A stretch of DNA of 64,000 bases from Incurvaria masculella (Eukaryota > Arthropoda > Insecta > Lepidoptera > Incurvariidae): contig OX335654.1 in assembly GCA_946894095.1 (NCBI GenBank), forward strand, positions 15,385,687 to 15,449,686, read 5' to 3'. The notes under the pieces were generated by a model, which was given only the letters and a program-made list of their open reading frames with translations, was not told the DNA's origin and searched no databases. Position 1 is the first letter of the stretch. Every line of letters begins with the position of its first letter. Position numbers and translations under genes: made by a program. Positions 32,930 to 43,765 of this stretch are shown here, piece by piece.

Positions 32930-35010
32930 TCGAGAATTAATTCAAAGTTCTTTCTGACATTTTAACAACTGCTGACAATTTAATTTCAATTAAGTAACAT
33001 AGGTGTAGGTACCTGTAACATCAACTAAGCAACACTGATTCATTGAATCCTCATTGAATTTGTTATTAATAGAACTCTTTAGAAGATATCTTTAAAATGT
33101 TACCACCGCAATGAAGAAACTCAGACTCACATGAACTTAGATCTAGGTATATTTTTTACTTATTTACATATTTATCGATTTGCCTCATCTTATTGTTTTA
33201 TATTCAGCGTAATTTAATCTTAAAAGATAAATAAACACCATCCAACCCTACGTTTATTATACCGACTATACACGTTTATGTAACGTTAAGTATGCTGACA
33301 TCAAAATTGTTCAATAACAAAAGCAATATTGTATGTATTTAATTATTTTATTTATTCATATGACCAAACCAGATCGACCATCGAAATATTTTATCACCAC
33401 CAAAACGGAGAACCCGAGACAATGCGAAATCGAAATTAGCCATGAATCAATCCGGAGGACACCGGGAGCAGCCTTGATCCAACACAAAGCCTCATTGTTT
33501 CGAATTAGCCACCACCGCAGTTGGAACCAATCCAATATTGTCGCAGGAACACCGACGTACCGGGTGCACGGTAAACAATTGCATACGGCCTCCAAATTGA
33601 ACGTTCGAATGCGAGCCTTAGGGACAGCCGGTAAGGTTCAAAGTCCATCGCGGCGGTCACCGTTGCATAAATAGGAGAAACTTGGACGAATTCTCACTAC
33701 CGGGTTGGATGTCATTGTTTCGTGACCTTAGCGATTTGAATATGGATGCTAATTAGGTAGTGGCCTAGGCATAGAATCTGAGATAGGCAATGATTGAACT
33801 GTGTATTTAAACATTGAGATTGATTTTTTTGCCAAACGATTCAGACTACAGCTTGACTTTTTTTTTCTATTTGTGATTTCACTACCTCTTTCGAGGTCCA
33901 CACGGGATGTTAAGAAAACAACCAAATATAATCAATCCAGAAGTTATCTATCTCATTACATAGGTGTGATAATGTTTTCAATGCTTACAATTATGAAAAA
34001 TCTGAAACTAACAGTGTGAAGTGATAAAAAATACGATGCTTTCACCGCTAATCTCTTTAAAAATATTGTATTGTGATCAACTTGTATGCTAATATTAGTA
34101 TATTTTATGGTCTATAGTTCTATTTTCTTCATTAAATGAAATGGAAGAAAATGGAAAATAATGGAGAAAACAGATCTCTCTTGCTTATAATATAGACATA
34201 AATCACACAGAAATCTTAACTTTCAAGGCATGAAAATTACTAAATGTGGAAATTTTCTTTTTTCCGCTGGTCCCAATTGTTCATGTATCAGATCTCTTCA
34301 TAAATATAAAATCGGTTAGTCCGCGTACTAAAATTTGACAGTTCACTCTGAATACGACTGCTAATGTCTTCTTTGTCTTAATTTTCATAACACTTACATT
34401 ATGATAACCAATTTCAAACCGGAACACTATGCATGCGTCCAGAGCCGGTAGTCTCAGTTCTCACCTAAATTGGCGTTACGGCAAACCGATCGACTGGCGT
34501 TTTCAAATGTATGGAGAAATTGAAGAGCGCCCGCAGCGGGCGTTAAGCGAACTAACATTTGCGAGTCTGAGCTTGATTTGACAGCTTACTCAACGTTGCC
34601 GTAAATACGTCGACGTTGCGGTTTACGTCCACTCCGCGTTTTCATACAAATCGGAAGTCAGCGTTTGACTTTGACAGCTTGAAAAAGTAAAACCACAGAA
34701 TATCTAGTAAAAACTTGTATGGAGTTTAGAGAAAACGCAGCCCCGCGCCGGCGCATGCCACGAGCGCCCTCTGCGTGCGCGGCAGCGTGTTGTCCGCGAT
34801 GCGATCGAGGCATAAATCACCGGCGATCTGTATCGGCGATCTTCTAATCGCGCCCATTACCAGCCACTACAAACTATCGATTTTTAATTGAACGCCCGAG
34901 GCCGTGTGGGAAAGATTCCGCGTGATTTAGTCGAGCGAGCGGGTTCATTTCCTAGATGGGTCACGCTATGCGAACCGGTGAAGAGTTAGGCGCGAAATAT
35001 TTCAGATGAG
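32930..35010. other. Unique DNA with two GC-richer patches
   Basis: 33380-33670 carries an open frame of 113 codons with no recognisable domain and a donor-like 'ccggtaaggtt' near 33630. 34480-34900 is CpG-rich and includes the palindrome 'cgcccgcagcgggcg' near 34530 and 'gccccgcgccggcgcatgcc' near 34741. Either could be exon or regulatory DNA; neither is supported further. Confidence 0.3.
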
Positions 35011-35015
35011 TCCGG

Positions 35016-35072
35016 TCATAGCCTGCTGTATACAAAACAAATATGTTTACAAAGCAATACAGCAGGCTATGA
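35016..35072. mobile_element. 57-bp palindromic insertion with 5-bp direct flanks
   Basis: Arms 35016-35031 (tcatagcctgctgtat) and 35057-35072 are perfect 16-bp reverse complements around a 25-bp AT-rich centre. TCCGG lies directly on both sides (35011-35015 and 35073-35077), as for a target duplication. Removing the element and one TCCGG leaves 'gatgagtccggttcaagg'. Confidence 0.7.
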
Positions 35073-35077
35073 TCCGG

Positions 35078-35535
35078 TTCAAGGATCGATACTAAACATT
35101 TGTCGTATTGGTTGTCTGTCTTATATTAGGCCACTGGGGCTAAAGTGGTCAGCCAGTAAAAAATAATAAATAAATGACGATTTGACCGGGTTTGTATAGT
35201 GTGCAAAAAAAACAATTGCATTAAAATAATACAGGTAAAGTAAAATTATTGTGAAAAAATACCTTTGTAAGCGATTTTTTATGTATAGATATACCAAGTT
35301 ATTTTCATTTAGATTTACATTACTTACCTCCAACAGTTGGCGGTCCATGGCAAGACAAACATTTTGTCAAATGGTCCCTCATCAGGATAAGGTTAAGAAC
35401 CACTGTTATATTACAATATGTTGCTAAGCGAAAAACTTCAGTGAAAAGGCACTGTCCTATCTGTTAAAATTACTGTACCTCTTAATACTGGATAGTTGCA
35501 TGCCTAATTTGTAATCAGACGTAATGTCCAATCAG
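35078..35535. other. No recognised feature
   Basis: AT-rich unique DNA. Confidence 0.3.
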
Positions 35536-35539
35536 TTAA

Positions 35540-36081
35540 GGTGGCCCAACCCGGCGGGCCTAACTCATTCGCGGGCACGGTACAAAACCGTGCTGTAGCG
35601 CTCTGGGACCTTCTCTGTTTCAAAGAATAAGACAGGCTCCGTGATGAGGAAGATGCAACATGTCCACATAAAAGACAATGTGCATAGCGTATGATTTGGT
35701 AAGATTTACGAAAATTTTAATTTCAAAACGACGTATAGCGAAAAGTAAACCACGACCGCTGTAGTCAAAAATCTAACAAAAACCAAATAGATCATTAATC
35801 TTGATTAAATAAGCTATGTCTGATGATTAATCTTTTTACGATGTTCTTACTTTATCATTGCGTAATCTACCTCCAAAGTTATTGTATAAAACGCGCGAAA
35901 AATTCGAACTTTCGGACCTTATAACTTATAAACCAAACACAATTTTACAATGCCAATGGTCATCAGACATCTAGTTCGATCAAATAAAGCTATTTTGAGC
36001 ATAATTTTGGATCTCTGACTAGAAATATGGGCGTGATCTTCTTTTCCCTTTTGTATGGAGAGATGAGCGGGTTGGGCCACC
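35540..36081. mobile_element. MITE, TTAA family 1
   Basis: Flanked by TTAA (35536-35539, 36082-36085). Ends 'ggtggcccaacccg' and 'cgggttgggccacc' are perfect inverted 14-mers. Length 542 bp, the same as the closely similar 41207-41748 copy. Non-coding. The near identity of two copies 5.7 kb apart indicates fairly recent movement or local duplication. Confidence 0.85.
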
Positions 36082-36089
36082 TTAAGATA

Positions 36090-37140
36090 ACCGTTTCAAA
36101 ATCATCTGATCCGTCACACGTTTTACTTTCATAAACGGTACTGTTCAATTCGTCAAAATTATTGTTTAATATTAATTATTTTGGCTCTATAATAGATACT
36201 TACCGTAATACATGAATTGCAATGAGAAATACTTTAGCTTAAATTACTGAATTTTAACTGTGTGAACTAAGGGGACTAAATAAACTGAAACTATACTCGT
36301 ACTTTCATTAAGCACAGTGTTTTTCCTTATCTATATTGATGTGCTAGTTCCGAATTAAATACTATAAATAAAATTTGCCTATTTAATGATAATGCTCCGG
36401 GTCTTGCAAAACAATCATAAATCAAGATACGAGAACCAACGGGTTTCCGGACATTTTGACAATGGCCGTACATTAGCGTGACCGTGGTGTCGTATTTCTT
36501 TGCAGAAAAAAAAATGTAACACTGGATCACAGGTGGGCACACCTACTAAACGAACTTGATCGTTATAAATGCAGATAGGTAAAGAACATCGGATTGTACA
36601 AGACACGACACACAGATACTCGTCGGATAACACAATTTATCGATACACAGTTCAAAAGAGAACAATGACAAATTACCTAAAAGCCAGCACTGTTTTGGTG
36701 GACTGAACTTTTTGTATCTCGAATTTGGAAAAACATCGACCTAATACATCACTGCGTTTGTAGACACGCTGTAATTGCTGTCTAATTGTTAGGACGCTAG
36801 GGCTGCAATTGCCTTGAGTGAGTATCGTTCAGCATTGGAAATATTCTATGGGCGATATTCAATTCTATGTTTAACTTCCTTACAGATAGAGCCAAAAATC
36901 GAAATTCGATTTAAAAGGAGGAACTAGAAACGTAGAAGGATGCGTTGGTTTTATTTGAATTATTAACTTTATCACTTAACATATTTGTGGTAGTGTTTTG
37001 GTACAGTGTAAATGTACCGGAGTGTAAAAACCATTAATAAACTGATATTTTGGGGACTTCAATTCGATTACTAATGTGACTGGAGAGGTAGATCAACTTG
37101 AGCTAAAAGTAAATTGGAAGCAGAACAATATTTTTATAAG
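36090..37140. other. No recognised feature
   Basis: AT-rich unique DNA. Minus-strand frames at 36327-36633 have no recognisable domains. Confidence 0.35.
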
Positions 37141-37360
37141 TTTTTTTTTATGTGACTGGACATGGATGGCTAATACCACACCTTCTGTCATGGTATTAGC
37201 CTAACACACCACATGGGAACTAGGTGCCATGCCAGCACCTTCCTTATATTGCACGGCTCCATATCCAACTGGATGGAAAACACGCACAATTTTCATTGCC
37301 ACTTCGACCATCGTTCATTGAACGCGATGATACCACCCCGGGCGGGATTAACCAAATCCC
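37141..37360 (-). mobile_element. SINE group B tail, left half of an inverted pair
   Basis: From the T-run at 37141 through 'gtgactggacatggatggct' to 'gggcgggattaacc', matching the tail and body of the 28.2-kb copy with the head missing. It is joined directly to an oppositely oriented SINE tail. Confidence 0.8.
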
Positions 37361-37443
37361 TTCGGGAATGTGGTATATTGGGCTAATATCATAACGGTAG
37401 TTGTGTGGTATTTAGCCATCCATGTCAGGTAGAATAAAAAAAA
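37361..37443 (+). mobile_element. SINE group A tail, right half of an inverted pair
   Basis: Begins 'ttcgggaatgtggtatattg' and ends 'catgtcaggtagaataaa' plus an A-run. The wording (ttcgggaatg; aacggtagttg) is that of group A, whereas the left half is of group B, so two different SINEs are joined head to head. Confidence 0.8.
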
Positions 37444-37870
37444 AAGCATGAACAATTTCACTTCACACTAATTACACTTCACACGCATGTCTACCAAATT
37501 ATCTAAGTTCATAAAAATAAGGATACACTAAGTTCGAGACATACACAATGAGTATTAATATAAATATTTACTTGATTACGTATATCTTTATATCTGTTTG
37601 AACCAAAAATATATATTGCCTTCAGTTACAAAGTTATTATTTCGAAACCTGGGACAATGTTATTTCACAAAACGTTTTCCAAAAAGGTAGGTATTTAATT
37701 AATATACGCGGATATCCATGTCAAGATACTTTCATTTTCCATTTAAACAAAACAAAATATCTCTTATATTTTCTTCTTACTTCGTTATTTAAAAGTATTA
37801 AGAGATAGAAAATTGGTTATTAGTTTATACTGAATTGTTAGTAGGTTATTTTAAAAACCATTGACTTATA
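37444..37870. other. No recognised feature
   Basis: AT-rich unique DNA between the SINE pair and the mariner element. Confidence 0.35.
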
Positions 37871-39160
37871 TATTGGTTGGGGAAAAAGTTTCTTCGCATT
37901 TTTTAAGAAAATTCAAAACATTTTTTAATATGGTTTATTTACATTTAACTAAAGTATGTAGGTACCATTTTGTTCGATAACTTTTTGCAATCTTGTAGGT
38001 AGGGACATGATCCCATTGCTATAGAAATATTGGGACTTCTGATCAATATACCGCGACAAGTGGTTTTGGCAGTCCTCTCGTGATGTTAACCTGACACTGC
38101 CTAAAGAATTCTGAAGAGACCTAAACAGGTGGAAATCTGAAGGTGAACGGTCAGGACTATACGGCGGATGCATTAACACCTCCCAGCCAAACTCTCTTAG
38201 TTTTTGCTGAGTGGCTAAAGATGTGTGAGGTCTAGCGTTATCATGATGAAAAACCAAACCCCCATTCTGTTGATTAATTCCGGCCGCTTTCTCTCAACTT
38301 CTTGCTTTAATCTCATCAGTTGTTCGCAGTAGAGTTCAGAATCGATGGTCCTGCCTGGTGGTAACAGCTCATAATGAATAATGCCCTTCCAATCCCACCA
38401 CACACACAGCATCACCTTGTTGCGAGTTAACCCGGGTTTCGCCACAGTCTGTGAAGCTTGACCGGCCTTTGACCACGACCTTTTTCGCACGTTCTTGTCG
38501 TACGTGATCCACTTTTCATCACCAGTTATCAGCTTCTTCAAAAATGGTTCGGTTTCATTACGTCGTAATAAAGAATCACAAATGAGTACACGGTTCATTA
38601 GGTTTCTTTCAGTGAGCTCGTGAGGTACCCAAATATCGAGCTTTTTTGTGTACCCAGTTTTTTTCAAATGCGCCAAAACTGTTTTGTGGTCAATTCCTAG
38701 TTCTTCAGCTACGTCGTAACTACTGATATGCCGATCTTGCTCCACTTTTTCAAAAATGGCATCCATTTTATCCGTAATAGGGCGACCAGAGCGACGTGCA
38801 TCTTTGACATCAAAATTTCCGGATTGAAAACGCTTAAACCAAATTTGTGCTACTCTCACAGACACTGCACTAGGTCCATAAACATCGCAAATTTGTTTCG
38901 CGGCTTGCGTTGCATTTTTACCTTTTTTGTAGTAAAATTTTAAAATGTATCGAATTTCTTCATTAGATTCACTCATTTTGACAGTACGAAAAACAAATGA
39001 GAATCACACATTTTCCTAATTTGAATTTGGAATTATGTTCTTTAAAATTTAAACTTTCAATGATACCAAAACCAGCCAGATACAAATAGTATAGCCAAAG
39101 AGATTTTATTACAAGTTCATACATACTATAATGCGAAAAGACTTTTTCCCCGACCTATTA
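37871..39160 (-). mobile_element. mariner-family DNA transposon, near full length
   Basis: About 1.29 kb, the usual size of mariner. Ends are inverted: left 'ttggttggggaaaaagtttc', right (reverse complement) 'taggtcggggaaaaagtctt', both leading into 'tcgcatt'. A TA dinucleotide is seen at each margin, as expected for mariner, but the exact boundary is uncertain by two bases. It carries one transposase gene on the minus strand. Confidence 0.9.
37949..38976 (-). pseudogene. mariner transposase (DD34D), one frameshift
   Basis: Cut-and-paste transposase of the Tc1/mariner superfamily. Starts at the ATG at 38974-38976 with MSESNEEIRYIL. The first 240 or so residues hold an N-terminal paired helix-turn-helix DNA-binding region (SGNFDVKDARRSGRP, then SSYDVAEELGIDHKTV), the linker WVPHEL and the first catalytic Asp in TGDEKW. 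Reading then shifts by one base near 38258-38262. The second frame (to 37949) supplies HHDNARPH (second Asp) and PYSPDRSPSDFH (third Asp). I count 34 residues between the second and third Asp, so the triad is DD34D. Total length about 342 residues, normal for mariner. PYSPDRSPSDF differs from the usual PYSPDLAPSD. Apart from the shift the frame is open, so decay is recent. Confidence 0.9.
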
Positions 39161-39347
39161 TTTTAAAACATATATTTTGGACCAATATTAAATAAGAATC
39201 AACGTCTCTATTGTATTTATTTTTCTCCTTTAGGACCCAGGGATCGCTTCGAATGGTCAAAAATCACATTTGATAAAATGAATACATTCAAAGTTCATTA
39301 TCTGTAATTATCATGGCTCATTTAATTCTCGATTATGCACGGGCTAA
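39161..39347. other. No recognised feature
   Basis: Short AT-rich spacer between the mariner and the foldback element. Confidence 0.3.
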
Positions 39348-39515
39348 GGCTGAGATAAATAGTCGCAACAGAAACTAAGACTAACGAAAAGTAGTACTTT
39401 GTGACGTCAATTTGCATTACTTTGAGAATTCGTCCATACAAAATGTGTCGACGTGACGTCACAAAGTACTACTTTTCGTTAGTCTTAGTTTCTGTTACGA
39501 CTATTTATCTCAGCC
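39348..39515. mobile_element. Foldback MITE copy 1 (GGCTGAGATAAATAG ends)
   Basis: 168 bp. The left arm 'ggctgagataaatagtcg' through 'gtagtactttgtgacgtca' is the near-perfect reverse complement of the right arm, leaving a loop of about 40 bp around 'actttgagaattcgtcc'. The arms are about 60-65 bp. Non-coding. Confidence 0.9.
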
Positions 39516-39519
39516 TCAA

Positions 39520-40291
39520 ACCGTTCTTTTCGAAAACTCCATAATCAATAATCTCAAATACATTAAGTAAAAACACAGTAAAGTCAGTTAGTCCTAGAAA
39601 TCAAGCCCAAGTCAAAACTAAGCACAGCTTTCAAATTCCACGAAGATAAATTGTAATATTGTAATTTGACACCCAAGTGGAGTATGCCTTGAAACGTGGT
39701 TATTTGTATGAAAATGTATGGAATTAATATGGTTAGTTTATTACCGGTGTGTTCTGTCTCTCGGAGACGGGCGCGAGCCATGTGTGGTCTTTGACACCAT
39801 AGGAGTCGGATTGGGTGTTTCCTCATTATTTTTGTTTTAATATGAACTAAGGATTGGACTTTACAACTTTGCACGAACATATGTCTTGTCATCTTTAATA
39901 TTCCTGCTGGATTGTGTTGATACTAAGAACGTTTCCGTAATATTTTTGCACTTGCAAGTAATCTTACGTAATAGACTTGGAAAGAAACCATCTGATTTGC
40001 TGATTTCGCTAGGGTAGGTTAGGTCATGTCCGCCTTCACTGAATTAGGTTGTGTTGGGTTAGCTGTGTACAATGTTTCAATGTTCTCTTACAAATACCCT
40101 CAAATAATTTTACGGAAATAAAATATTCCCGCCTAAATTATGAAAGTTGATTAATATACCGATTCACAATTCAGAAAGTGGAATCGAGATGCACACCCAC
40201 GAATGATTTATTTGCTGGCTGGATTCCGGTATAACACTATGCTTTTGTACCGTCAACTTAAGATTAAAGAAAGGATATACTTCGTACAAAG
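39520..40291. other. No recognised feature
   Basis: A minus-strand frame of 102 codons (39584-39892) has no recognisable domain. Contains 'gggtaggttaggtc' near 40013, telomere-like only by chance. Confidence 0.3.
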
Positions 40292-40702
40292 TTTTTTTTT
40301 TTTATGCGACCTGACATGGATGGCTAATACCACACAACTACCGTTATGATATTAGCCCAATACACCACATTTCCGAAGGAATTAGGTGCCATGCCAGGAC
40401 CTTCCCTTTATGAGGCACGGCTACATTGAACTGGATGGAAAACACGGACAATTTTTCATTGCCGCTTCGACCATCTTTTCATCCAATGTGATGGTACCAA
40501 CCCGGGCGGGCTTAAACCCTACCACCTAGTAGGGGAAGGAGACCTACAGTTTTACATGGATTCCGAACCATGGAGCAGCTCTCATTCGTGACGAAATGCA
40601 CTTATCGTACTCTGAAAGAGAAAGACAGTGGTGCAAGTTGGTATCGAACCCGGGCCTCTGGTACGCTAGGCCAGTCCCCGCGCCACTAGGCTACGAGCCG
40701 CT
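40292..40702 (-). mobile_element. SINE group A, full length
   Basis: Best-preserved group A copy together with 6635-7042 and 13554-13957. A box 'tagcctagtgg', B-box region 'cccgggttcgatacc' (closest to the tRNA consensus), full body, tail and T-run of at least 11 on plus. The intact Pol III boxes make this the most plausible active-type copy. Confidence 0.92.
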
Positions 40703-41127
40703 AGTATATCGAGAACATAATAAAGAGTGGTTAAATGCAAACTATATTTGAATTGTGTTAGGGTTTTGTATACACAGCAAATAATCGAAATTCTCAGTTA
40801 TGTTTGAATGTAATAGTGAACCATAAAATTGTTGCCAAAATTCAAAGTATTTTTACTGTATATCTTTATTTTTCTACCGGATGTGAGTAAGTATTTTGGC
40901 CATATGGTCGAATTTGCGTAGCAAAAATATGTAACTGTTAATAAATCAAAGCCGGGCGAAATAAGAAAACGACAATATTTGGTAACATTAGGAATAGAAA
41001 CATACAAATGTAGCCATCCACTATTAACAGTCCCAAATTAATAAACAATGAATCCTCCAGTTTTTTATCAATTGGGTCGTTAGATTATATAATGCACTCC
41101 AGCCGAGATGTTTGCACCAAAGAACAA
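40703..41127. other. No recognised feature
   Basis: AT-rich unique DNA. Confidence 0.3.
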
Positions 41128-41795
41128 CAGGGTCCTTCAAACATGGTGGTTTTCGCAGTCGCATTGAAAGTTCGAAAGCCAATAGGCATCGTCGTGTACC
41201 TCTTAAGGTGGCCCAACCCGGCGGACCTAACTCATTCGCGGGCACGGTACAAAACCGTGCTGTTGCGCTCTGGGACCTACTCTGTGTCAAAGAATAAGAC
41301 AGGCTGCGTGATGAGGAAGATGCAACATGTCCACAAAAAAGACAATATGCATAGTGTATGATTTGGTAAGATTTACGAAAATTTTAATTTCTAAACGACT
41401 TATGGCTAAAAGTAAACCACGACCGCTGTAGTAAAAAATCGAGCAAAAACCAAATAGATTATAAATCTTGATTAAATAAGCTATGTCTGATGACTAATCT
41501 TTTTAAGATGTTCTTACTTTATCATTGCGTAATCCACCTCCAAATTTATTGTATAAAACGCGCGAAAAATGCGAACTTTCGGACCTTATAACTTAGAAAC
41601 TAAACACAATTTTACAATGCCAATAGTCATCAGACATCTAGTTCGATCAAATAAAGCTATTTTGAGCAAAATTTGAGATCTCTGACAAGAAATATGGGCG
41701 TGATCTTCTTTCCCCTTTTGTATGGGGAGATGAGCGGGATGGGCCACCTTAAGTAAGGGCCTAGCGAACGCCAAATGCCACGCGTAAGGCTGTGT
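41128..41795 (+). repeat. Repeat Y, split by a TTAA MITE
   Basis: Left part 41128-41206 (ggtccttcaaacatggtggt, gaaagttcgaaagcc) and right part 41749-41795 (taagggcctagcgaacgcca) together match 11095-11185. The interruption is the 542-bp element at 41207-41748, with TTAA present once in the uninterrupted copy and twice here. Confidence 0.7.
41207..41748. mobile_element. MITE, TTAA family 1, nested in repeat Y
   Basis: Ends 'ggtggcccaacccg' and 'cgggatgggccacc', TTAA at 41203-41206 and 41749-41752, 542 bp. Closely similar to 35540-36081 throughout (for example 'cgcgggcacggtacaaaacc', 'aagaaatatgggcgtgatct'). Confidence 0.9.
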
Positions 41796-41799
41796 GTGA

Positions 41800-42704
41800 A
41801 CAACTGATTACGCTTATTTCCATAACAGCTTAAGTTAAACTATATTTTATTATATTTAAAAATAACGACTACATATTTTGGAATTTCAAAAAGGCGAAAT
41901 TTGCATTGATGGGGTAGCAATTTTTTGAACATATAACGGTAAATTTCGGAAGCTCACATTCTGTTTTTAAACTTTTTTTATGAAAAAAGGAAACAGAAAA
42001 GAACACAAAGCACCATCGACATGCATTCGTACTCAGGGTGAACCGGTCAAAACTTAGTACGGGGATTAACACCGGACTAACCAAACACAAACATAGTTTA
42101 TCCGGGCATAGATTTTAGCCCATTTAGCCGCGTACTCAGTCCACTGTGAATACGGCTGTTACAGTTTTCAAATTGTTGCTAGACCATCAATCTACATATT
42201 TGCTTTTTGGGTTCTTAAAATTCGTTATGATTATTTTTAAACATAATTAAATGTAGTTTTATTTACGCCCTTATCAAAATGAACGTAGTCGGTTCTTATC
42301 ACGCCCTTAACATAAAACAAACGCGCCTAAATACCTTTGCCTTCTTCGACTCCAGAACTGATCGCTGTTATAGTTTCGACGGGGTCTCGGTAAAATTGGG
42401 ATCACGAATGCTCTCTGTGGGGCGCCAACGTCACACAACACCGTGTATCACACACACGGCGCGCGTTCTTTCATTTTATTGTGTAGAATATGCGTTATTA
42501 CTGCGTTACATCACAGTTATTAGTCTCCGAACACGGGTTAGTGTTAGGAATTTCACTTTAATAAGGACGCCCACGCGTGCTGCATATTCATTTGTAATTA
42601 CTCGATTGTAGCTGATTCGGGTATATTTTCATAGGATTAAGTCGATATTTAGGTAATCATATGTGTTTGATCGTTCTTGTATCACTTCCATTTGGAATAA
42701 GTAA
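41800..42704. other. No recognised gene
   Basis: An open frame of 110 codons (42279-42611) crosses a GC-richer patch with 'gacggggtctcgg' and 'acacacacggcgcgcgtt'; no domain recognised. 'gcgtactcagtccactgtg' near 42132 resembles 'gcgtactaaaatttgacag' near 34324, perhaps an old repeat. Confidence 0.3.
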
Positions 42705-42985
42705 CAATGTAACTGGACATGTATAGCTAATACCATACCTACATTGTTTATCCCAATTACACACTCGGGAACTAGGTGCCAGGCTAGGATATTTCTGGTA
42801 TTGCACGGTTTCATCCAATTGGATGAAAAAACGTACAAATTTCTTGGCCGCTTCATACGATAGTACCAACCCAAGCGAGATTAACCTAGAAAGTAAAGTA
42901 CCTAAAGTTTTATGTAGAATGCAAACCCTGGCCAACCTTGGCAATCTAACGGTCACCCAACCGCGCCCTGTATTGCTTATCGTTA
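42705..42985 (-). mobile_element. SINE group B, degenerate
   Basis: From 'aactggacatgtatagctaa' to 'cggtcacccaaccgcgccct'. The latter, on the minus strand, reads 'agggcgcggttgggtgaccg', a recognisable remnant of the 5S-like segment (GGGCGCGGTTAG...GGGTGACC). The body is shortened. Confidence 0.65.
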
Positions 42986-43440
42986 AGATTAAAACAGTTG
43001 GCATATATTTTGGATTATTTGTGCTATATTTCAGTAATAAAAATGTTTTCTCTATATTTACCTCAATTACCTCAAATACCTCAAACCAGCTAAATTTAAA
43101 CAAAAACATATGAGAAACTTAGAGTACCTAGATAACTCGTAATTTGCATGAGGTAATAGGCCAGTCAGTTCTAGTTCAAGTTGCATGGCCTTGCACTAGA
43201 TTGCACGGGCGGCGGAACCAGAGATGCGCTCTCAATGCGAGGAAGACGCGATGGAACATCACAGTGCAAGGTTAGCACTGACGCGGGATTCATACCGTAG
43301 AAATGTAGATTATTTACAATTAAGTTAGAGAAAGGCTGTTTTGACCATTATTGTTTCAATAAGCGTAATTTTAGTGTAACGAGTAGTTTGAGTATGATTT
43401 TCTGAAAAATAACAAAAAAAATATCAATTGATTCGAATGC
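42986..43440. other. No recognised feature
   Basis: AT-rich unique DNA. Confidence 0.3.
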
Positions 43441-43765
43441 TACCAAACTTCACAGGATCGCCGGCTTATATGGAGATTGTCTGAAAATATCATCAAAATC
43501 GGGTAAGACGCCGTTATTTCATTTTGTACATTCAGTCGAGCCGAACTTCTAAACGTCGAAGCATTTACCCGAGTGGAGCTTCTAAACATCGAGACTACAA
43601 GGTGATACTGTGTAGTCTCTATGTTTAGAAACTCCGCTGGGCTAATCAGAAGATTGCCTAAAAAAATTATCAAAATCGGTCCAGCCGTCTTGGAATCCAT
43701 TAAGAACATACAAACATACATACACACATAGAATTTTATAATTATATACATATATATAGATAACT
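43441..43765 (+). mobile_element. LINE-like 3' end with internal hairpin
   Basis: Contains 'atatcatcaaaatcgggt', later 'atcaaaatcggtccagccgt' and 'acatacaaacatacatacac', ending 'tacatatatataga'. The phrase 'aaaatcggtccagccgt' near the end is typical of insect non-LTR retroposon 3' UTRs. In the middle, about 43573-43635, 'agcttctaaacatcgagact' pairs with 'agtctctatgtttagaaact' as a hairpin. Confidence 0.5.

Noticed and set aside
33333..33674. 113-codon open frame
   Set aside because: No recognisable domain; composition explained by local GC content.
40013..40030. Second telomere-like site (gggtaggttaggtc)
   Set aside because: Less than three clean units; chance level.
42657..43109. 150-codon minus-strand open frame
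   Set aside because: It overlaps a degenerate SINE and is hydrophobic mainly because of AT-rich codons.
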